A stretch of 28,850 nucleotides of DNA from an uncultured Collinsella sp. (GTDB lineage: Bacteria; Actinomycetota; Coriobacteriia; Coriobacteriales; Coriobacteriaceae), in contig CABUDS010000029.1 in the NCBI GenBank assembly GCA_902490405.1, positions 1-28,850 of the forward strand. Reading direction: 5' to 3'. This document shows positions 8,539-15,249 of this stretch, piece after piece. The notes below the pieces were generated by a model. That model made no database searches. It was not told where the DNA came from and saw only the letters and a list, made by a program, of their open reading frames with translations. Positions within the stretch are counted from its first letter, which is position 1; each line of letters starts with the position of its first letter. The position numbers and the translations under genes are program-made.

Positions 8539-9981
8539 TTGAGGGTGCCTAATATTATCTTTGACAATAAGATGGGCGAGGCGTGCCTTGCGGCGTGGAG
8601 GTCCGCGGGTGTGGAAGTCCGCTCAGTCGTGGTCCGACAAGATGGTGAAGTCGTCTTCGAGCATGCGGCTGCGCCGTTCGCCCTCGAACACGTTCACCCG
8701 CTCTATTCTGTGACTAAGTCCTTCACTTCGGTTGCTGTTGGGATGTTGGTGAATGAAGGACGGCTGTCGCTGGCCGATCGCTGGATTTCATACTTCCCGG
8801 AATATGAAGGCGAGATTGCGGATGAGCGCTTTCGCAATGTGACGGTTCGCAATTTGCTGACTATGACGATGGGGCAGGAGAGTGACCTTTCGTATATTGG
8901 CGCGGGAGACGACTGGGCACATGAGGTTCTTCATCGTGAGTTTGACTGGAAGCCGGGCGAGGTCTTTCACTACGATTCGCTGTGTTCACATTTATTGAGC
9001 ATGCTCGTGCAACGCATAAGTGGAACGAAAGAATCCGATTATCTCGCTGAACGTTTGTTTACGCCGTTAGGCATTAGAAATTGGTGGTGGGAAGAGGATC
9101 AAGCCGGTCATACGACCGGAGGTTTTGGTCTTCACCTTTCGACACCGGATTTGGCTAAGTTTGGTCAATGTTTGCTGGATGGCGGCAAGTGGCGTGGGGA
9201 ACAGATCATTCCCGCGGAATGGGTTGCCGAGGCGACGAAGATTCAGATGGAAACGAGCCCCTTTTATCCGTCTGAGGCGACTGAAGACAGCAATGGCTAT
9301 GGATACCAGTTCTGGATGTGCCGGCGTGGCGGGTTCAGATGCTCTGGCCTTTTTGGGCAGCTGTGCTACATACGGCCCACAGATGGCCTTGTCATCGCTT
9401 GCTCGAGTTCCACGACAGGAAGTAAGGCGTTGCTTGATCCGCTGTATAAGGTATTGTTCAAAGAGTCTAGTGTTCGGGAAACGGTGGCTTCCGAATGTGA
9501 CTTCGATAGCATTCCCGTGCCAGTTGGGTTGGCTTCTGGCGGACGTTTGAGCTCATTACGCCTCGAGGGCATTCATCATTGCATTTTCGGGGATTTTGAA
9601 GAGATCGATATTCGATTTCATAAGAATGAGCTGGATTTATCTCTGTTGCGCGATGGTCGTGAGTACGGCGTGAGGGCCGGCTACAAGTCTTGGGTTTGCA
9701 AATCGGGCGATGGGGCCGGAGTCGGAGACCTCTTTCCTTTTGTAACTCATGAAGCTGAGAGGGACGATGCCCCCGCATGGGATGTTCGCAAGTTGTTTGC
9801 AGCGTATGCCTGGACTTCGCCAACAAATTTACAAATCGAGACTAGGGAACTGGACTACACGCGGCGCTGTTTTATCGATGTACGGATTGGAGGTATTTAT
9901 GCTGTGTGCAGGGTGCGAGTTGAGGGAATGTGCTGTTTCCCGGCACCCTCGGAACTCACAGCGATTTTGAAGTTGGGATAA
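8539..9981 (+). CDS. Serine hydrolase of the class C beta-lactamase / penicillin-binding-protein fold
   Basis: The roughly 480-residue protein belongs to the beta-lactamase-related family, which includes esterases, D-amino-acid peptidases and carboxypeptidases. The nucleophile motif SVTKS (SxxK, Ser57 and Lys60 in this numbering) is followed by VRNLLTMTMGQ and PGEVFHYDSLCSHLLS. The second catalytic motif is YDS instead of the usual YxN. A block HTTGGFGLHLSTPDLAKFGQCLLDGG is typical of the family. The roughly 150-residue tail after the catalytic domain is unfamiliar. There is no signal peptide, so it should act in the cytoplasm. TTG at 8539 is preferred because GAGAGG lies six bases upstream; TTG 8482 is buried in a hairpin and ATG 8572 lacks a ribosome site. 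It may belong to the alpha-glucoside locus, but its substrate is unknown. Confidence 0.82.
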   Translation: MRVPNIIFDNKMGEACLAAWRSAGVEVRSVVVRQDGEVVFEHAAAPFALEHVHPLYSVTKSFTSVAVGMLVNEGRLSLADRWISYFPEYEGEIADERFRNVTVRNLLTMTMGQESDLSYIGAGDDWAHEVLHREFDWKPGEVFHYDSLCSHLLSMLVQRISGTKESDYLAERLFTPLGIRNWWWEEDQAGHTTGGFGLHLSTPDLAKFGQCLLDGGKWRGEQIIPAEWVAEATKIQMETSPFYPSEATEDSNGYGYQFWMCRRGGFRCSGLFGQLCYIRPTDGLVIACSSSTTGSKALLDPLYKVLFKESSVRETVASECDFDSIPVPVGLASGGRLSSLRLEGIHHCIFGDFEEIDIRFHKNELDLSLLRDGREYGVRAGYKSWVCKSGDGAGVGDLFPFVTHEAERDDAPAWDVRKLFAAYAWTSPTNLQIETRELDYTRRCFIDVRIGGIYAVCRVRVEGMCCFPAPSELTAILKLG

Positions 9982-10030
9982 TTTTTCAAGACGTGCGATT
10001 GATAAGAAAGCTTGTCAACATCACGGCTAA

Positions 10031-10064
10031 TGGAGACGGAGCTGTCTCCAGGCAATGTTTTTCG
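10031..10064 (+). terminator. Weak hairpin after the serine hydrolase
   Basis: TGGAGAC (10031-10037) pairs with GTCTCCA (10044-10050), and a short T run (TTTTT, about 10057-10062) follows only after several bases. It is a possible inefficient terminator. Confidence 0.35.
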
Positions 10065-10120
10065 ATACGAACGTCTCAGATATCGTATTGCTAGGGACTA
10101 AGTCAATCACTTGTTAGGGT

Positions 10121-10304
10121 CGAAGCGTAAATGCGTTTCCTCGGCTCCGCACCCTGTTGGGCTCGAATCCCGGCGCATGGGTAGCAAAAAGCCCGTCACC
10201 ACAAGGGTAACGGGCTTCTCGTTTTAAATGATGCCCCACCCAGCGGGATGTTCGCGTGCGGTTGGCATTGCCCGCTTCCGCCGCGTCGCTTCGCTCCTTG
10301 CGCG
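10121..10304. repeat. Degenerate copy of the tRNA-Glu 3' end, its terminator and flanking repeat
   Basis: Two blocks here match the region next to tRNA-Glu. Bases 10133-10175 match 11512-11554 at 39 of 43 positions, then comes a terminator hairpin (AAGCCCGT 10189-10196 with ACGGGCTT 10210-10217) like that of tRNA-Glu. Bases 10240-10304 match 11428-11492 at 55 of 65 positions without gaps and begin with CCAGCGGGAT, the complement of the tRNA-Glu acceptor/T-arm end. It is not a functional tRNA. The 9982-10568 gap otherwise holds the glutamine synthetase remnant and two hairpins. Confidence 0.7.
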
Positions 10305-10387
10305 TCGCCGTGGGCGCCATGGAGGAGATCGTGGCCGCCGACTGCTGGCCGGTCCCGACCTACGACGACATCCTGTTCTATGTGTAA
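10301..10387 (+). pseudogene. Remnant of a glutamine synthetase III gene: last 28 codons and stop
   Basis: Translating 10301-10387 gives a C terminus ending AADCWPVPTYDDILFYV and a stop, nearly the same as the end of the intact gene at 2405-4492. From the GTG at 10310 the match is 70 of 78 bases. Five of the seven changed codons, counting the stop, are silent (two ATT/ATC, GAT/GAC, TAC/TAT, TAG/TAA); only Asp-to-Gly and Tyr-to-Cys alter the protein. Nothing of the rest of the gene is present: upstream is repeat DNA. The fragment keeps its own terminator. Confidence 0.9.
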
Positions 10388-10411
10388 CAGACACGTCTGA
10401 TTTTGTGTGCG

Positions 10412-10443
10412 AAGGGGTCTTGCATGTGCGAGGCCCCTTTTTT
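10412..10443 (+). terminator. Intrinsic terminator after the glutamine synthetase remnant
   Basis: AAGGGGTCT pairs with AGGCCCCTT around the loop TGCATGTGCG, followed by TTTTT. It lies 24 bases after the remnant's stop, the same layout as at the intact gene but with an unrelated sequence. Confidence 0.85.
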
Positions 10444-10568
10444 GCCGCTTGGACCTTCTTTGAACATGCGGCCGAGTGAGCGTTTCGCACGGGGCATCTT
10501 GAAAGTTGTAACCTATTTTGGGCATGCGGACGTTTCGGGCGTTTGTTCATATAGGGGAGGATTATCCG

Positions 10569-11330
10569 ATGAGGGTATTCGATATCGTGTTTAGCCCGAC
10601 CGGCGGAACGGAAAAGGCGTCTGGCTACATTGCCAATGCGTTGGAAGGGGAAACCGTTGCTGTAGACCTGACAGATAGCGGGCTTGGTTTTCGCACGGTT
10701 GCGATGACAAAAGAGGATGTAGCCGTGATTGCGGTGCCCTCGTATGGTGGGCGAGTCCCGGCTGTGGCCGCTGAGCGCTTGGGTATGATGCGAGGAAATG
10801 GTGCGCAGGCGGTTCTGGTTTGTGTTTACGGAAATCGTGCGTATGAGGACACGCTGGTCGAGCTTGAGGATGCGGCAAAGGGTGCGGGTTTTCGGGTGAT
10901 CGCGGCGGTTTCTGCCATCGCCGAGCATTCTATTGTTCGCCAGTTTGCCGCCGGTCGGCCAGATGCGCAGGACGCGGCGCAGCTCGCTGGGTTTGCGGAT
11001 CAGATTCAGCAAAAGATATCTGCAGGAGATGCTTCCGATCCGGCTATTTCGGGCAATCGTCCCTATAAGAAGGCCGGGGGCACCGGTATGGTGCCTAAGG
11101 CCACAAAGGAGTGCACCGCCTGCGGGACTTGTGCCACAGCGTGTCCCGTTGGCGCTATCGACAAAGACGATCCCAAGCGGGTGGATAAAAAGGCCTGCAT
11201 CTCTTGCATGCGCTGCGTTGCCGTATGTCCGCGGGGCGCGCGTGGGCTAAATCCTGTCATGCTCTCTGCTGCCACTAAGATGCTCGGCAAAGTCTGTGGC
11301 GAGCGGAAGGAGTGCGAGCTGTTTATCTAG
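10569..11330 (+). CDS. EFR1-type flavodoxin/ferredoxin fusion protein
   Basis: The 253-residue protein joins an N-terminal flavodoxin-like domain (FMN loop SPTGGTEKAS at residues 9-18, then VPSYGGRVPA) to a C-terminal ferredoxin domain. The latter has two 4Fe-4S motifs: CTACGTCATACP (Cys182, 185, 188, 192) and CISCMRCVAVCP (Cys210, 213, 216, 220). This is the layout of the EFR1 family of electron-transfer proteins in anaerobes. The start at 10569 has GGGGAGG eight bases upstream; an upstream in-frame ATG at 10518 has no ribosome site. The gene stands alone between two terminators, with tRNA-related repeats on both sides. Its redox partners are not evident nearby; the 417-residue ferredoxin protein at 20594 is a possible but unproven partner. 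Confidence 0.9.
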   Translation: MRVFDIVFSPTGGTEKASGYIANALEGETVAVDLTDSGLGFRTVAMTKEDVAVIAVPSYGGRVPAVAAERLGMMRGNGAQAVLVCVYGNRAYEDTLVELEDAAKGAGFRVIAAVSAIAEHSIVRQFAAGRPDAQDAAQLAGFADQIQQKISAGDASDPAISGNRPYKKAGGTGMVPKATKECTACGTCATACPVGAIDKDDPKRVDKKACISCMRCVAVCPRGARGLNPVMLSAATKMLGKVCGERKECELFI

Positions 11331-11373
11331 CGCAAGGGCATTGAGTACTTTTCGTTTTATAACGGCAAAAAGA

Positions 11374-11415
11374 ACGAACCCGCCGGACCTTACATCCGGC
11401 GGGTTCGTACATTTT
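11374..11415 (+). terminator. Strong terminator, probably usable in both directions
   Basis: A perfect 14-bp stem (ACGAACCCGCCGGA 11374-11387 with its complement 11395-11408) is followed by ATTTTT on the plus strand, and by TCTTTTT on the minus strand. It ends the EFR1-type gene. Confidence 0.85.
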
Positions 11416-11420
11416 TGAGT

Positions 11421-11607
11421 TGGTACCCCAGCGGGATGTCCCCGTGCGGCTGGCGCCGCTCGCTTTCGCTGCGTCGCTCCGCTCCTTGCGCGCTGCGCTG
11501 GGAAACGCTTTGCGTTTCCTCAGCTCCGCACCCTGTCGGGTTTGAATCCCGGCGTTGGAGAAGAAAAAAGCCCGTCACCGCAGGGGCAACGGACTTCTCG
11601 ATTTAAA
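11421..11607. repeat. tRNA-Glu-adjacent repeat unit
   Basis: The unit begins TGGTACCCCAGCGGGAT, close to the complement of the tRNA-Glu 3' end found again at 11608-11625. It continues through a GCG-rich stretch (about 11440-11500), a palindrome-like AAACGCTTTGCGTTT, a T-arm-like GGGTTTGAATCCC and the tRNA-Glu terminator. Its two halves recur in swapped order at 10121-10304, suggesting that an older tandem array was interrupted by the segment 10305-11420. Confidence 0.6.
11565..11598 (-). terminator. Terminator of tRNA-Glu
   Basis: On the minus strand AAGTCCGTTGCC pairs with GGTGACGGGCTT (some G-U pairs) around a five-base loop, followed by TTTTTT. It starts about ten bases after the tRNA's CCA end. 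Confidence 0.75.
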
Positions 11608-11684
11608 TGGTGCCCCCAGCGGGATTCGAACCCGCGATATCCACCTTGAAAGGGTGGCGTCCTTGGCCGCTAGACGATGGGGAC
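11608..11684 (-). tRNA. tRNA-Glu (anticodon TTC)
   Basis: The minus strand folds as a full cloverleaf: acceptor GTCCCCA with TGGGGGC, D arm GTCT...GGAC, anticodon stem CCACC/GGTGG with loop CTTTCAA (TTC, glutamate), T arm GCGGG-TTCGAAT-CCCGC, and an encoded CCA (11608-11610). The gene has its own promoter-like box and terminator. Related 3'-end fragments lie at about 11421 and 10230. Confidence 0.97.
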
Positions 11685-11694
11685 AGCGGGAAAG

Positions 11695-11703
11695 AGTATA
11701 GCA
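11695..11703 (-). promoter_or_regulatory. Extended -10 promoter element of tRNA-Glu
   Basis: TGCTATACT on the minus strand is an extended -10 box whose downstream end is ten bases before the mature 5' end of the tRNA. No good -35 box is visible, consistent with an extended -10 promoter. Confidence 0.6.
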
Positions 11704-11783
11704 GACTTTTTTGCCGGCGCGTATATCGTTGGCAAACTGGAAAACCACCACACAGGAGCAGACTTCTATTCCGATTTTCAAAT

Positions 11784-11920
11784 ATCTCAATCTGTAACAT
11801 CTAAGCGGGTAAATCGGCTCCACCTGTTACAGATCGAGACAGACGGCGGGCGTCGGGACGAACATCTCAATCTGTAACAGTACGACGACTTTTAACGGTC
11901 TACCTGTTACAGATCGAGAC
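11784..11920. repeat. Four alternating inverted copies of a 16-bp motif with regular spacing
   Basis: ATCTCAATCTGTAACA occurs at 11784-11799 and 11864-11879. Its near reverse complement TGTTACAGATCGAGAC occurs at 11825-11840 and 11905-11920. Spacers are 25, 23 and 25 bases, so the whole unit repeats every 80 bases while the spacer sequences differ. Each pair can form a long-stem hairpin. It is not a CRISPR because copies alternate in direction. The surrounding 11704-11982 region holds no gene. Confidence 0.85.
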
Positions 11921-11941
11921 AAACTACCGTGGCGGGTCGAA

Positions 11942-11976
11942 ACCACCACAAAGGTGCCTGTCCCCTTTGTGGTGGT
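11942..11976. repeat. REP-like palindrome, 13-bp stem
   Basis: ACCACCACAAAGG (11942-11954) pairs perfectly with 11964-11976 around a nine-base loop. The left arm and loop contain AAAGGTGCCTGTCCCC, related at 12 of 16 positions to AAAGTAACCTGACCCC in the palindrome at 19280. It lies just after the murT-gatD stop and could also help end that transcript. Confidence 0.75.
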
Positions 11977-11982
11977 GGGGTG

Positions 11983-14160
11983 TTAGGGGAGAAGCTTCAT
12001 GGCGGCGTCGTGGGCGGCGTGCTCGTAGGTGTCGTCGAGGGGTTTGAGCGGCAGCAGGGCGGCGGCCTGTGTGTCGCCACGGCGCTCGAGGGCGTGCGCG
12101 ATGAGCCAGTCGGCGAGTTCGGGGTTCTTGGGCAGCGCCGGGCCATGCAGGTACGTGCCGATGACACCCTTGTAGATGAGACCCTCAAAGCCATCGTCGC
12201 CGTTGTTGCCGGTGCCCGTGACGACGGACGTTCCGAGCGGCGTGGCATCGGCGTCCAAAAGCGTGCGGCCACCGTGGTTCTCGAATCCCACAAAGGGCTC
12301 GGGTGCCAGGTCGGTCTTGACGGCGACGTTGCCGATCAGGCGGTCGGAGCCGCGTACGGTCTCGGCGGCAATGACGCCCAGGCCCTCGATGCGATTTTCG
12401 CCCATATAGTACGAACGGCCGAGCAGCTGATAGCTGCCGCAGATGGCGAGCAGCGAACCGCCGTCCTCAACATAGGCTGCGACCTTGTCTTTTTGGGCGA
12501 GCAGCTCGTGTGCCACGGCTAGCTGGTCGCGATCGGATCCGCCGCCCATCATGACGATATCGGCATCATGCAGATCGAGCACCTCGCCCATGCGGACCTC
12601 ATCCACGCGAACGGGGATGCCGCGCCAGGCGCAGCGGCGCTCGAGGGCGATGACGTTGCCGCCGTCGCCATAGAGGTTGAGGGCATCGGGATACAGGTAG
12701 ACGATGCGCAGCGGGCGCGAGAGCTCGACTGGCGCGATATCGGTGGGGACAGCGCTACCATCGGCGCGCGTTACGGCGTGGGAGGCGACCGAACTTGCAT
12801 CGGTGCCTTTGAGCCCGTCGAGTTCTTTGACCAGCGGCGGGAAGGCCGTGTAGTTGGCGACGGCGTAGAAGGTGTCATCGGCGGCCTCGTCTGCCACGGC
12901 ACCGATCGCCTGCGCGATGTCCGAGATAATCGCGGCATCGATGCCGGCGTACTTGAGGCGTACCTGCATGTCGTGCGCACGCGTGCCTCCGGCAAAGGCG
13001 ACAAGATCCGGCGTGTCGGCGATGCGCTCGAAGTCGACATCGTAGATCCACGAGACATCGTGGCCGTCGGCATCGTTATCGTTTAGGAAGAAGGCGCAGA
13101 GCTTGCCACCTGCCGTTTTAATGGACTGGATCTGGCGATCGAAGCCCACGGGATTCTTGGCCAGGTTGGCCTCGACGGTGCGGCCGGCAATATCCCAGCG
13201 GCCCATGCGTCCGCCGGCGGGCACGTAGGCATTAAGCGTGGGCTGCAGGTGCGCCGCGTCCACGCCCAGCTCGTGCGCCGCAAAGAAGGCGGCGGCGACG
13301 TTATAGACCATGTACAGGCCGTTGTAGCGCGTGGCGATGTGCACGGCGGGCGCGTTGGCCTCAGGTCCAAAGGCCAGGTCAAAGCCGTAGCCGTCGCAGC
13401 CGAGCTCAACGCCCGTCACGCGGCGGAGCAGCGCGGGGCGACCCCAGCCGCACGAGGGGCAATGGTAGGCGCCGAGCTGGCCGTATTGCACGTAGTCATA
13501 CTCCAGCGGCGCATTGCACTGTGAGCAAAAGCGCGAGTCGCTAATACGGTCGGACTCGGTGTTGGTGGCGCCGTCGATGCCAAAGGCGATGCTCATATTG
13601 GGGACGCGTGCGGCGATCGCGGCACACAGTGGGTCGTCTGCGTTGTAGATGAGCGTTGTTGCCGGAGAGAGCTCCAACGCATGGGCAATGACGTCTTGGG
13701 TATGGTCGATCTCGCCGTAGCGGTCTAGCTGGTCGCGGAACAGGTTGAGCAGCACGAAGTACGTCGGCTTGAGCTTGGGCAGGACGCGCACGGTGTAGAG
13801 CTCATCGCATTCAAAAACGCCCACGCGCTTGCCGCCGCCGGCTCGCTTGAGGCCGCTGCGCGCCTCGAGCAGTGCGCCCACCACGCCCGGCTCCATGTTG
13901 TTGCCGGCGCGGTTGCATACCACGGTGGCGCCGCTGGCGGCAACGGCGTCGGCGATGAGGTTGGAGGTGGTGGTCTTGCCATTAGTACCGGTGATCACCA
14001 CGCTGCGGTCGACCAGGCTCGCGAGGTCGCTTAGCAGCTCGGGGTCGATCTTCATGGCGATGCGGCCGGGGAGTACGCCGCCCTGGCGTTTGAGGACAGA
14101 GCGCAGTCCCCAGCGGGCGATATCGCTCGAGGTGCAGGCGAGAGATGAGCGGAAGTTCAT
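11983..14160 (-). CDS. MurT-GatD fusion: single-chain lipid II isoglutaminyl synthase
   Basis: The 725-residue protein combines two enzymes that are usually separate. Residues 1-450 match MurT, a Mur-ligase relative: an N terminus like that of MurT with LPGRIAMKIDP, ATP loop GTNGKTTT at 58-65, a four-cysteine zinc ribbon (Cys212, 215, 234, 237) and the C-terminal DUF1727 region with LNDNDADGHDVSWIYDVDFE at 359-378. After a linker (about 450-482), residues 483-695 match GatD, a class I glutamine amidotransferase, with nucleophile Cys574 in LAICGSYQLLG and His672 in GTYLHGP. Together they amidate the D-glutamate of lipid II to D-isoglutamine in the cytoplasm. In Staphylococcus and Streptococcus the two are adjacent genes. 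The start fits the MurT N terminus and has AGGAA upstream. It is the last gene of a unit with two unknown helical proteins. Confidence 0.93.
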   Translation of the reverse strand: MNFRSSLACTSSDIARWGLRSVLKRQGGVLPGRIAMKIDPELLSDLASLVDRSVVITGTNGKTTTSNLIADAVAASGATVVCNRAGNNMEPGVVGALLEARSGLKRAGGGKRVGVFECDELYTVRVLPKLKPTYFVLLNLFRDQLDRYGEIDHTQDVIAHALELSPATTLIYNADDPLCAAIAARVPNMSIAFGIDGATNTESDRISDSRFCSQCNAPLEYDYVQYGQLGAYHCPSCGWGRPALLRRVTGVELGCDGYGFDLAFGPEANAPAVHIATRYNGLYMVYNVAAAFFAAHELGVDAAHLQPTLNAYVPAGGRMGRWDIAGRTVEANLAKNPVGFDRQIQSIKTAGGKLCAFFLNDNDADGHDVSWIYDVDFERIADTPDLVAFAGGTRAHDMQVRLKYAGIDAAIISDIAQAIGAVADEAADDTFYAVANYTAFPPLVKELDGLKGTDASSVASHAVTRADGSAVPTDIAPVELSRPLRIVYLYPDALNLYGDGGNVIALERRCAWRGIPVRVDEVRMGEVLDLHDADIVMMGGGSDRDQLAVAHELLAQKDKVAAYVEDGGSLLAICGSYQLLGRSYYMGENRIEGLGVIAAETVRGSDRLIGNVAVKTDLAPEPFVGFENHGGRTLLDADATPLGTSVVTGTGNNGDDGFEGLIYKGVIGTYLHGPALPKNPELADWLIAHALERRGDTQAAALLPLKPLDDTYEHAAHDAAMKLLP

Positions 14161-14205
14161 GAAGTCGTTCCTAACGTGAATGACATGGTCGGGGCGATCG
14201 CGTCG

Positions 14206-15249
14206 CTAAAAGCCGTAGCGGCGCGCAAATTCCTGGGCGAGCTGCGATACATCTTCGCAGGCGTTGGCCCAGGGGGCAAAGTCGGGGGTGTCCGAAATAA
14301 TGCCGTCGGCCTCCCAAACTGCCTGGTGCGAAAGGTCCCAGGGGTCGCGCGGCTCGGGTCGGCAGGGAAGATACGGCGTCTGGTACATGGGGTTCAGCAA
14401 GAAGAACGCGCCACCCTCGCAACGGTTAGCGAACTCACGCAGCGCGCGCGTCGCCGGGCGCATCTTGTTTGTTTTGAACAGCAAGATCGTGCGGGCGAGC
14501 AGGTACCAAGGAGAGTTTTCGAGTGCGTCTGCCCCCATCTGCTCCTCGAGCTGGTGGGCCAGGGCAAAAAAGCCGTCCTGGTCTTCTAGGCGAGCGAGGG
14601 CGAGCAACACGGTGCCGGCAGCTCGGGTGGGATAGCCTTCTGCCTTAAGGACGCGGCGGGCGTAGTTGGCAGCAGCGCGGTAGCGGGCGCTCGCCATGCA
14701 CAGCTGCGAGATGGCCTCGAGTGTGTGAAGCCACCCGATAAGAGCCGGCTCGCTCACGGTAAGGTCTGCTGCGGTGACACCGTCGGCCAAAACATTATTG
14801 GCCCAGTAGTGCGGGGCTTCCATGTCGAACCCGGGCACGCTTTGCTGCAGGTAATCGGCCGTGGTCGCCTCGAGCTTCATCAGGTCGCCCAGGCAGGCGT
14901 CAACGGGCGTGTCGGCCAGGATGATGGCGAGCAGCTGCGCGTCGACGGCCAGCGCATCGACGCGGACGATCTTGAGCAGCTCGTCGCGCATGTCGTCGAA
15001 CAGGCGGTTGCGCGTCTGCTCAAACTCCTCGTCGCTGCCCATGTCCTCGATGCGATGGAGCTCGTCGAGCAGGTGGCGATGAACGCCGGCATAGGACAGC
15101 AGTGCCTGGGCATGCTCGGCCTGCGCATACTTTTGAGGATTCGCGCTAATGTCGTTATGGACAAGCTCGCGTGCTGCATCGGTGAGCTCGGGGTGCGACG
15201 CCAGATAGGTGCGCTCCAGGTAGGCGGGGATGTAGACGCTCGGATCCAT
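14206..15249 (-). CDS. Unknown helical-repeat (TPR-like) protein, second gene of the murT-gatD unit
   Basis: The 347-residue protein is almost entirely helical in appearance, with no signal peptide or membrane segment. A TPR-like stretch is visible around ARYRAAANYARRVLKAEG and AAGTVLLALARLEDQDGFFAL (about 190-230), followed by ENSPWYLLARTILLFKTNKM. It resembles the protein encoded just upstream (compare YRxxxxxAxRxL and the LALAxLE helix), so the two are probably distant paralogues. Its ATG overlaps the upstream stop by one base (TAATG), implying coupled translation, and murT-gatD follows after 45 bases. I do not recognise a named family. A scaffold or partner role in cell-wall precursor modification is suggested only by position. 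Confidence 0.75.
   Translation of the reverse strand: MDPSVYIPAYLERTYLASHPELTDAARELVHNDISANPQKYAQAEHAQALLSYAGVHRHLLDELHRIEDMGSDEEFEQTRNRLFDDMRDELLKIVRVDALAVDAQLLAIILADTPVDACLGDLMKLEATTADYLQQSVPGFDMEAPHYWANNVLADGVTAADLTVSEPALIGWLHTLEAISQLCMASARYRAAANYARRVLKAEGYPTRAAGTVLLALARLEDQDGFFALAHQLEEQMGADALENSPWYLLARTILLFKTNKMRPATRALREFANRCEGGAFFLLNPMYQTPYLPCRPEPRDPWDLSHQAVWEADGIISDTPDFAPWANACEDVSQLAQEFARRYGF

Noticed and set aside
10133..10250. A second tRNA gene
   Set aside because: It has only a T-arm-like segment and a partial acceptor end, with no anticodon arm. It is a relic of the tRNA-adjacent repeat.
11784..11920. CRISPR array
   Set aside because: The repeats are 16 bp and alternate in orientation, there are only two units, and no cas gene is present. 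CRISPR repeats are direct and usually 28-37 bp.
11942..11976. Simple terminator of murT-gatD
   Set aside because: The hairpin is followed by only three T on the minus strand, and its core is shared with another intergenic palindrome, so a repeat element is the better description, though it might also terminate.
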